Assembly (NCBI GenBank): GCA_024232355.1
Contig: JAAEPW010000600.1
Location: 1-7,474, forward strand
Length of the DNA: 7,474 nucleotides
DNA from: Chloroflexota bacterium
GTDB taxonomy: Bacteria > Chloroflexota > Anaerolineae > B4-G1
Reading direction: 5' to 3'
The notes under the pieces were generated by a model. The model was not told the DNA's origin. It saw nothing but the letters and a program-made list of their open reading frames with translations, and searched no databases. Positions 1 to 4,947 of this stretch are shown here, piece by piece. A program made the translations under genes and the position numbers. The first letter of the stretch is position 1. Each line of letters starts with the position of its first letter.

Positions 1-58
1 ACTTTGTACCCTCAGTGGAACCGATGCTCTTCATCTAGCCCAAAGTATAGTCTAATTT

Positions 59-1068
59 GTGGTTGTTTTCAAGCCCCAAAGCCATAACGGGAATTGCTGC
101 CGCCCCGGTAAGAAACGCCGCACCCACCTGTTTTGCTTCCTCGACGACCACAGCCGTCTGGTGCCCTTTGCCCAGTTCTTTTTCGACGAGGCGCTGCCCC
201 GCATGGAACGGGTGCTCAAGGTGGGTATCCTACGCCGTGGCCTGCCCAAGGCGATCTACGTCGACAATGGCCAGGTCTATTCGTCAACCCTGTACTGACC
301 GTACAGGACAGTGCCCAGTTCGGCACTGCCTGTGCCACCCTCGGCATTCAACGCATCAAAGCCGCGCCCTATTCTCCTCAAGGCAAGGGGAAACAGGAAC
401 GGTTCTTTGCTACCCTGCGCGCCCAATTCTTGCCCGAGCTGGAAGTTTCTGACATTGCCACTCTATCCGAACTCAACGAATCGTTGTGGGCTTGGCTGGA
501 ACGGATCTATCACCGCCACGTACACAGCGAGACCAAGCAAACGCCCCTCGATCGCTACACGGCTGGCCTCGAACACGTCCGTTCCGCCGATTCGGAAACC
601 ATTCGTCTGGCCTTCCTGTGGCGTGAAAAGCGCAAAGTTCGCCGCAATGCAACCATTTCCTTCCAAAGCAACACTTACCAGGTAGATCCTTCCCTGGCCG
701 GTCGCTCCCTTGAACTCCGGTACGATCCTTTTGATCTCAGCCGTATCGAACTCTATCTCGATGATGCGGACGGCTTTATCCAAGACGCAGAGGGACGTGT
801 TCACCAATACCTGGGTACTGCTACCGTCACTATTCAGAAACGTCAACGCCACCTCAAGGTGGAACGGTTAGCGACCCAGCCCCCCGATTCGCCTAAACCC
901 AAGTCATCCCTTGACTTTTTGGCTGCTTTGCGAGAAGAATATCAGGTGCAACAGAAACAAGAACTCGGCCAACTCCACTTTCGGCTCACCGACGACGATG
1001 ATCCGGGTGATGCCTCACCTAAGAGTGAGGGGACTGATTCCGATCCAACAATTTCAGAGGAGGCATAA
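59..1068 (+). pseudogene. DDE (DD35E, rve-fold) transposase, 5'-truncated and frameshifted
   Basis: This is a remnant of an integrase-core transposase of the type that works with an AAA+ partner (TniA/Mu-like logic). Frame 2 (59-298) encodes a typical core: THLFCFLDDHSRLVPF, then IYVDNGQVYSS with the second catalytic Asp. It stops at 296-298. Frame 1 resumes from 313 with AQFGTACATLGI, then PYSPQGKGKQERFF with the catalytic Glu, then a C-terminal beta-barrel-like part and an acidic tail ending at 1068. Removing bases 287-312 joins the frames and leaves exactly 35 residues between Asp and Glu, the expected DD35E spacing. The break therefore comes from a 26-bp repeat insert. The N-terminal DNA-binding region and first catalytic Asp are not found: an in-frame stop lies at 53-55 and bases 1-58 show no matching coding sequence. 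The gene is almost certainly inactive as read. The exact IS family is uncertain. Confidence 0.85.
287..312 (+). repeat. Palindromic repeat copy 1 (26-bp, frameshifting insert in transposase)
   Basis: This is a variant of the repeat found at 1753-1781 and 1877-1905. It keeps the CCTGTAC / GTACAGG arms around a 5-nt centre (TGACC instead of TTGTC) and has one base fewer in the tail (ACAGTG versus ACAAGTG). It introduces a TGA stop at 296-298 and shifts the frame. Excising it restores the D-35-E spacing of the transposase. Confidence 0.85.
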
Positions 1069-1929
1069 ATGTTCCAGCAATTCTATGGTTTTACCCGTTT
1101 GCCCTTTTCCAAATCGATCCCCACGGATAATCTGTTTAACACTGCCGGTCAGAACGAACTCTCTGCCCGTCTGACCTATCTCGTCCGCGAGCAGGGTCTT
1201 GGCCTCATCACCGGCGAGTTCGGATCCGGCAAGTCTACAGCCGTGCGTGCTTTCACCGCCAGCCTAGATTTCAACCGCTACTTTGTCATCTATCTCACCA
1301 ATCCCACCACCGGCATTTCTGGCTTGTACCGTGAGATGTTATTTGCCCTGGGCCACGAACCTCCTTACACAGCCTCACGGCAGGTCAGCGCCATTCGGGC
1401 TGCTTTCGACGATCTGCTCTCCCACAAACGCCGCGCATCCTTGGTCATCGTCGATGAGGCCCACTTGTTGACTCAGGATATGCTCGAACAACTTCGTCTG
1501 CTCTTTTCCTACAAGATGGACAGCCAATCTCTCGCCACCCTCGTTCTCGTCGGCCACCCATCCTTGCGCTCCACCCTTCGTCTCACTATCCACGAAGCCT
1601 TTTATCAACGACTCGCTGTCCGCTATCATCTCCCTCCTCTCGATCTCCAGGAGACCCTCGGCTACGTCAAACATCACGTCCAGGTCGCTGGTTTCACTTC
1701 TACTACTCTCTTCACCGACGACGCCATCACCCGCATCTTTGAGTACACCAAGGGCACTTGTCCTGTACGACAAGTACAGGGTCTCCCCCGACGCATCAAT
1801 CAGGTCTGCACTACTGCCTTGATGGCCGCTATGATCGACCAAAAATCCATCGTCGAAGAATCCTCCGTCCGCAAGGCCCTGTACTTGTCGTACAGGACAA
1901 GTGCCATCGCCGATCTCGAATACGTATGA
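1069..1929 (+). CDS. ExeA/TniB-like AAA+ ATPase, transposition partner
   Basis: This 286-aa P-loop ATPase is of the ExeA/TniB type. Visible motifs are Walker A GEFGSGKST (residues 49-57), Walker B LVIVDEAHLL (125-134), a sensor-like LVLVGHPSLR (159-167), and a C-terminal LPRRINQ segment typical of the family. In Mu/Tn7/IS21-like systems such ATPases bind DNA, choose the target and activate the transposase. The start is firm: a GAGGAGG site lies at about 1056-1062 and the ATG directly follows the transposase stop at 1066-1068, so the two are co-translated. Residues around 230-238 (TCPVRQVQG) and 271-279 (LYLSYRTSA) are 9-residue segments encoded by a palindromic repeat. Without them the protein reads YTKG-LPRRINQ and VRKA-IADLEYV. 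Both inserts keep the frame, so the gene may still be functional. Confidence 0.9.
   Translation: MFQQFYGFTRLPFSKSIPTDNLFNTAGQNELSARLTYLVREQGLGLITGEFGSGKSTAVRAFTASLDFNRYFVIYLTNPTTGISGLYREMLFALGHEPPYTASRQVSAIRAAFDDLLSHKRRASLVIVDEAHLLTQDMLEQLRLLFSYKMDSQSLATLVLVGHPSLRSTLRLTIHEAFYQRLAVRYHLPPLDLQETLGYVKHHVQVAGFTSTTLFTDDAITRIFEYTKGTCPVRQVQGLPRRINQVCTTALMAAMIDQKSIVEESSVRKALYLSYRTSAIADLEYV
1753..1781 (-). repeat. Palindromic repeat copy 2 (in-frame insert in ATPase gene)
   Basis: This copy is the exact reverse complement (29 of 29 bases) of copy 3 at 1877-1905. It adds 27 nt, or nine codons (TCPVRQVQG), between the family-typical YTKG and LPRRINQ. GTACAGG and CCTGTAC arms surround a 5-nt centre. A second, overlapping pair of arms, ACTTGTC and GACAAGT, would be mutually exclusive with the first. 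Confidence 0.88.
1877..1905 (+). repeat. Palindromic repeat copy 3 (in-frame insert near ATPase C-terminus)
   Basis: This copy is identical to copy 2 in inverted orientation, with 95 bp between them. It adds nine codons (LYLSYRTSA) before the last six residues of the ATPase, so the natural end would read VRKAIADLEYV. The insert is flanked on both sides by GCC, a possible short duplication or a phase ambiguity of the insertion. Confidence 0.88.
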
Positions 1930-2789
1930 CTGCCTTCTTGCCTTCCCATCGTCTCGCCTTGCGTCTGGCCCGCTTCCACCGCGCCTGTTGGTGGCTGCGT
2001 CTCGGCGTCTCTCTCGTGCCTCTCAAACCTCGCTCCAAGCACATCCAAACTGGCTATGGCTCTCACAAAGCCTGCATTTCCGATCCCGCTTTTGCTCGCA
2101 AGTGGTTCCTCAACACAGACGCTAACCTTGGTGTTCTCCTCGGCGGAACCACAGGCTTGCTCGTCGCCGATTGGGACGATGCTCAAACCTTTCGCCTCTG
2201 GCGATCCTCCATTGGAGCATCTGTTGCTACCCTCACCGAACAAACTGCCCGCGGCTATCACGTCTTCTTCTTTGGTCCCGACTTGCCTTCCGCTGCCAAC
2301 CAGAATTGCGAGTTCATAGCTTCCGGCGTCTGTATGGTCACCCCTTCCATTCACCCTTCTGGCTTTGTCTATCGCATTACCCACCACGCTCCCATTACGA
2401 CCATCGCTCCCCGATCTGCCATCCGCCTTTTCCCTTTTCTAAGTGAAGCGCTTCTTCCTAAACCATCCGCCAACTTCAAAACTTCGCCCTCTACTTCCTC
2501 TGTGGGTGACCTTATTGCTCGTATCAAAACCGCTCGCTCTACCCTGGACGAAATGTGTGCCACGGGCATCACTTTTCATCCTGTCAGCTCATCCACCCTT
2601 GTTGCTCTCTGTCCTTTCCACGATGACCACTCGCCCACTTTGTGGCTTAACCCTCATTCCGGCCTCTGGGGCTGTAATCGTCTCGATTGTTCTGCCTCCG
2701 GCACTCACGATGTGATCAACTTTCGGGCTCTCTCTCGACGTATTTCTAATCGTTCTGCTATCAGACAATTGACCGCCGAGTTCCTCTAG
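1926..2789 (+). CDS. Bifunctional primase/polymerase (Prim-Pol) domain protein with C-terminal CHC2-type zinc finger
   Basis: This 287-aa protein starts at an ATG that overlaps the ATPase stop (ATGA, 1926-1929), which indicates translational coupling. An open frame extends further upstream but lies inside the ATPase gene. The N-terminal half has the Prim-Pol layout: LGVSLVPLKPRSK (26-38), LGVLLGGTTGLLVADWDD (68-85) with acidic metal-ligand candidates D82, D84 and D85, ARGYHVFF (108-115) with a candidate His, and a PSIHPSGFVYRI segment (140-151). The C-terminal half has a DnaG-like CHC2 zinc finger: CPFHDDHSPTLWL (229-241), then WGC (C250) and C255, followed by HDVINF. The predicted activity is primer or short DNA synthesis. 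No helicase domain is present. Its place after a transposase-ATPase pair suggests a role in element replication or gap filling, which is inference. The coding strand is strikingly pyrimidine-rich. Confidence 0.8.
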   Translation: MTAFLPSHRLALRLARFHRACWWLRLGVSLVPLKPRSKHIQTGYGSHKACISDPAFARKWFLNTDANLGVLLGGTTGLLVADWDDAQTFRLWRSSIGASVATLTEQTARGYHVFFFGPDLPSAANQNCEFIASGVCMVTPSIHPSGFVYRITHHAPITTIAPRSAIRLFPFLSEALLPKPSANFKTSPSTSSVGDLIARIKTARSTLDEMCATGITFHPVSSSTLVALCPFHDDHSPTLWLNPHSGLWGCNRLDCSASGTHDVINFRALSRRISNRSAIRQLTAEFL

Positions 2790-2797
2790 CTTTCATC

Positions 2798-2828
2798 AAA
2801 AAAAGACCCCCTAAAGGGGTCTTTTTTT
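2798..2828. terminator. Intrinsic terminator, probably bidirectional
   Basis: A perfect 13-bp stem is formed by an A7-GACCCC arm (2798-2810) and a GGGGTC-T7 arm (2816-2828) around the loop CTAAA. The A-run on one side and T-run on the other let it act on both strands. It lies 9 bp after the Prim-Pol stop and just past the end of the convergent recombinase gene, so it probably serves both. Confidence 0.93.
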
Positions 2829-2869
2829 CCTCTTTTCACTTGTCATTTTATTTGGACTTTCCCCTCCAT

Positions 2870-3682
2870 CTAATTCAAAGCGTAACACCATCGTCCCATA
2901 TCTTTGAGTATTCGACCTAGAGCCCCGGCTTCGGTGGCAAGACAGGCAAAGGCACGCCGGAATGTATGAGGGGATACACCCTCGACCCCAGCCCTCTGTC
3001 CTAACTTTCGTACAATGATGCGCAGCCCCCGTGGCGTTAGCTTCTCTCCTGGTGTAGTCCCACCGATAGAGACAAACACCTTGTCAACGCTGGGATTTGC
3101 GAGCCGCACCTTTAGCCACGCTTCAAGTCGCCGTGCGGTAGTGTCACTAAAGCAGGCATAATCTTCATCACCCCCCTTGCTGATTACAGTCAGAATTCCC
3201 TCCTGCAAATTGAGGTTTTGTATACACAATTCACACAATTCCTCGGCTCGTAGGCCGGAATCGGTGAGTAAACTGACGATAGCAGCGTTACGAAGTCCAA
3301 ACAGGTTTGTGCCACACGCTTCAAGGAGCATCTGAATCTCCTTAGCAATCAGTGTGCGTTGGATGCGTTTTTTGACCTTGGGCACCTTTAAAAATTGTCC
3401 TGGATCCAACCCGATCAATTCCTCCTCCCAGCACCATCCAAAGAAGGATCGGGCAGCACACACAGCTTGCTTTCGAGTCGCAGAACCCCACTTGTCGCGC
3501 AGTCCAGCCCCCCACTCCCGCAGCATTTTCTTGTCCACCTGCTCCAACTCGTTGACGCTCTGTTCGGTCAACCAAACGCTCATCTTTTTCAAGTGCCACC
3601 CGTATTGACGCAACGTGGCGGTGCTCTTACCCGCCTGATCTATCGCCACCAAATACTCGTCAACAACTTGATCAATTAACAC
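2870..3682 (-). CDS. Tyrosine recombinase/integrase, C-terminally truncated
   Basis: This 270-aa phage-integrase-family protein has an N-terminal SAM-like core-binding domain (about 1-95) and a catalytic domain (about 105-270). Catalytic residues seen are R145 in LTDSGLRAEEL, a Lys candidate K169 in ISKGG, the H239-T-F-R242 box, and W265 in DMGRW at the usual H/W position. The nucleophilic tyrosine normally lies about 9-10 residues after this H/W position, but the protein ends five residues after W265. The only nearby Tyr is Y267, much too close. As read, it lacks the nucleophile and should not be able to cleave DNA. The start is GTG at 3680-3682, chosen because a perfect GGAGG (minus strand, 3689-3693) lies 6 nt upstream. 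It converges on the Prim-Pol operon and may have lost its end when that element arrived; this is inference. Confidence 0.85.
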   Translation of the reverse strand: MLIDQVVDEYLVAIDQAGKSTATLRQYGWHLKKMSVWLTEQSVNELEQVDKKMLREWGAGLRDKWGSATRKQAVCAARSFFGWCWEEELIGLDPGQFLKVPKVKKRIQRTLIAKEIQMLLEACGTNLFGLRNAAIVSLLTDSGLRAEELCELCIQNLNLQEGILTVISKGGDEDYACFSDTTARRLEAWLKVRLANPSVDKVFVSIGGTTPGEKLTPRGLRIIVRKLGQRAGVEGVSPHTFRRAFACLATEAGALGRILKDMGRWCYALN

Positions 3683-3711
3683 TTTGCACCTCCGTTTATT
3701 TTCACTGTTTT

Positions 3712-3740
3712 TTGCTTAAACACGATGGCGACGTCATAAT
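3712..3740 (+). promoter_or_regulatory. Candidate sigma-70-type promoter for the 99-aa gene
   Basis: TTGCTT (3712-3717) and CATAAT (3735-3740) are separated by 17 bp, a good match to the standard layout. The expected transcription start is near 3747, about 40 nt before the ATG at 3790. The region is the divergent gap between the recombinase and this gene. Confidence 0.4.
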
Positions 3741-3755
3741 CTCGATTCGTCGCCA
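3726..3755. promoter_or_regulatory. 8-bp inverted repeat around the -10 box (candidate operator)
   Basis: TGGCGACG (3726-3733) and CGTCGCCA (3748-3755) form a perfect inverted repeat with a 14-nt spacer that contains the candidate -10 box. Its place in a divergent intergenic region next to an integrase suggests a repressor site. No regulator gene is visible in the window. Confidence 0.4.
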
Positions 3756-3789
3756 CTACTGTCACCATAACCAATTCTAGGAACCGACT

Positions 3790-4089
3790 ATGGCATACAC
3801 AAAAACGAATACTCGAACAGTCATTTTCAAGATTGCTTCCAATCACCTCCCCTCTGGCATCGCTTGGTCGCCGCGCTGGGACATGTTGGTGTTTCCTACT
3901 TGTCAGAGACCGACCAACGTGGGCCTGACCACCGTCATCACCGGTGTAGAATTCGCGGCCCGCGCCCAGGAGGAATACGATCGGCAGCGTCTCGCTTGCC
4001 AGGTTGAGGGAAAAGCCTGCAAAACTGTTCGCCTCGTTACTGTGGCCGATCCCGCTGCCCAAGGTATCCACGACCTTGCGTGTACATGA
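3790..4089 (+). CDS. Hypothetical protein, 99 aa
   Basis: I do not recognise this family. The ATG at 3790 has an AGGA site at 3779-3782 with 7-nt spacing and lies downstream of a plausible promoter. The protein is soluble-looking, with no signal peptide or membrane segment. The first half contains SGIAWSPRWDMLVFPTCQ, and the second half is mixed helix/strand with four cysteines overall, including CQVEGKAC. An overlapping minus-strand open frame (3676-4071) has no comparable ribosome binding site and runs into the recombinase start, so I regard it as a shadow. The gene is divergent from the recombinase and could be an accessory or regulatory protein of the same element, but nothing in the sequence shows that. 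Confidence 0.6.
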   Translation: MAYTKTNTRTVIFKIASNHLPSGIAWSPRWDMLVFPTCQRPTNVGLTTVITGVEFAARAQEEYDRQRLACQVEGKACKTVRLVTVADPAAQGIHDLACT

Positions 4090-4189
4090 TAGGAGATTGA
4101 TCGTATTTGGATGAAAGTTTTGTTTGTGAGAAACAAAGAGGTGTAAAAAAGGGGGGGGACTAACAAGAATCTGTGCTGCTACTTGGCAC

Positions 4190-4218
4190 TTTTAGACGTA
4201 AATCCTTGCACCCATAAT
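4190..4218 (+). promoter_or_regulatory. Weak candidate promoter upstream of the first hairpin leader
   Basis: CATAAT (4213-4218) could be a -10 box with a poor -35 (TTTAGA, 4191-4196, 16-bp spacing). It would place the transcript start near 4225, just ahead of the double-hairpin leader. The gap 4090-4240 shows no gene; it contains an A6-G8 run at 4145-4158. Confidence 0.25.
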
Positions 4219-4240
4219 CGGGCCTGCCCAGACAAACAGT

Positions 4241-4337
4241 GAGGCCACCGGATCGACCCCGGTGGCCCCTGGCAGCGGGTAGCAACCCACGAAGGAGCAT
4301 CCCGCTGCCAGGCATAATTATACCAAAGGAGCCCGCG
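4241..4337 (+). promoter_or_regulatory. Structured 5' leader, copy A (two tandem hairpins)
   Basis: Hairpin 1 has arms GGCCACCGG (4243-4251) and CCGGTGGCC (4259-4267) with a 7-nt loop. Hairpin 2 has a perfect 12-bp stem, CCTGGCAGCGGG (4268-4279) with CCCGCTGCCAGG (4301-4312), and a 21-nt loop ending in GAGCAT. An AT-rich linker and AAAGGAG precede the ATG at 4338. The same architecture occurs at 6142-6251 before a paralogous gene, with hairpin-2 sequence changed but pairing kept. No T-run follows, so it is not a simple terminator. It is most likely a cis-acting RNA element. Confidence 0.7.
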
Positions 4338-4805
4338 ATGCCAAGACTGGCGACAACTTCCCTCTGGGAGGGGTGTAGTAACTGTATCATTGATGTCACC
4401 ACCCAGGAGAAACTAATGACCATCATTGAACACTTGCACGATCAAGGACAAAGAATCAACAGCTTGTTCGTTCGGGTTGCTGATCTGGAAGCAAGCAAAA
4501 TATGTACTGGGTGGGTCTACTGGCGTGAACAAGACGTACCTGGCAAAACACCCAAGATGTGCATCATGCACTCGGTAAATGCGTCGTGTCCGATGCACGG
4601 CACACCAAAGCCCGGTGACCGTCTCCGTGTCTATGTTGGCACAGACCTAGAGAAACAACAGCAAGTCCTGGAAGCCATCGAGCACCAAAAACACAAGTCT
4701 CACCTCGAAAGTCAGATCCGCCGGACAGAGGTCCGGTTACGACGTGTCAAAAGTTCCATCGACGACGTTTGGCACATCGTCATAGACCAACAACGGGGAG
4801 AGTGA
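4338..4805 (+). CDS. Small Cys/His-motif protein, paralog A (155 aa), unknown function
   Basis: I do not recognise a named family. It is clearly paralogous to the product of 6252-6686. Shared blocks are VADLE..(K/G)ICTG, WR, PKM, H-x5-SCP-x-HG and GRLR/DRLR-x-YVG-x-D. The ICTG cysteine plus the H-x5-C-x2-H cluster make four possible zinc ligands. Charged, heptad-like helices lie on both sides: about residues 24-55 (EKLMTIIEHLHDQ... to VADLEAS) and the C-terminal third. The start at 4338 has AAAGGAG at 4325-4331 and matches the paralog start (both MP, same leader). A second in-frame ATG at 4416 with AGGAGA at 4405-4410 is also credible and would give a 129-aa form. Only this paralog has an extra CSNC near its N-terminus. 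The 3' end contains GGGGAG, a binding site for the next small ORF. Confidence 0.75.
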   Translation: MPRLATTSLWEGCSNCIIDVTTQEKLMTIIEHLHDQGQRINSLFVRVADLEASKICTGWVYWREQDVPGKTPKMCIMHSVNASCPMHGTPKPGDRLRVYVGTDLEKQQQVLEAIEHQKHKSHLESQIRRTEVRLRRVKSSIDDVWHIVIDQQRGE

Positions 4806-4810
4806 TAATC

Positions 4811-4947
4811 ATGCAACCTGCCATCTCACGCCAACGCCAAACAGCTTGCTGCGGATATATCAAAGCAGCATCGATGAATTACTGAAACGACGAGAGTTTG
4901 GATCAGTCCGCGTGACACACCGCATCACTCTTGGAGAAATGCAATGA
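4811..4947 (+). pseudogene. Small ORF (about 45 aa) with an apparent one-base frameshift
   Basis: The ATG at 4811 follows a GGGGAG site (4795-4800) embedded in the end of the upstream gene, the same arrangement used by two later gene pairs. Read as it stands, it ends after 24 codons. A single missing base near 4842-4846 would join ISRQRQTA (frame 2) to LLRIYQSSIDELLKRREFG and a further VTHRITLGEMQ in frame 1. The TGA of that frame overlaps the ATG of the rep-like gene (ATGA at 4944-4947). Total length, 137 nt, is one short of 46 codons. It is either a broken gene or a sequence error. The family is unknown; the product would be a small basic helical protein. Confidence 0.45.

Larger units (their letters stand above)
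59..2828 (+). mobile_element. Transposon-like operon: transposase - AAA+ ATPase - Prim-Pol (ends not identified)
   Basis: Three co-directional, tightly coupled genes end at a strong terminator. The transposase plus ATPase pair is a standard transposition module, and the Prim-Pol gene is translationally coupled to it. I could not identify terminal inverted repeats or target-site duplications: the left part is degraded or outside the window, and no matching right end is visible between 2829 and 2870. The coordinates are therefore only the gene cluster, not the true element borders. Confidence 0.5.

Noticed and set aside
1758..1925. Upstream extension of the Prim-Pol frame
   Set aside because: It lies inside the ATPase gene and partly in the palindromic repeat; the ATGA overlap at 1926 is a better start and matches where Prim-Pol-like sequence begins.
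1800..2387. 195-codon minus-strand open frame opposite the ATPase/Prim-Pol junction
   Set aside because: It is antisense to two genes with clear domain motifs, and its length is explained by the pyrimidine-rich, stop-poor complementary strand.
2829..2869. Right terminal inverted repeat of the transposon
   Set aside because: I compared it by eye with the left 60 bases on both strands and found no convincing match; the left end is probably missing.
3676..4071. 131-codon minus-strand open frame overlapping the 99-aa gene
   Set aside because: No ribosome binding site stands out, it runs over the recombinase start and its promoter region, and the plus-strand gene has both a site and a promoter candidate.
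4111..4146. 11-codon ORF starting at 4111
   Set aside because: Too short, with poor site spacing and no sign of conservation.
4241..4312. Tandem hairpins as intrinsic terminators
   Set aside because: There is no T-run after either stem, and the structures are followed directly by a ribosome binding site.
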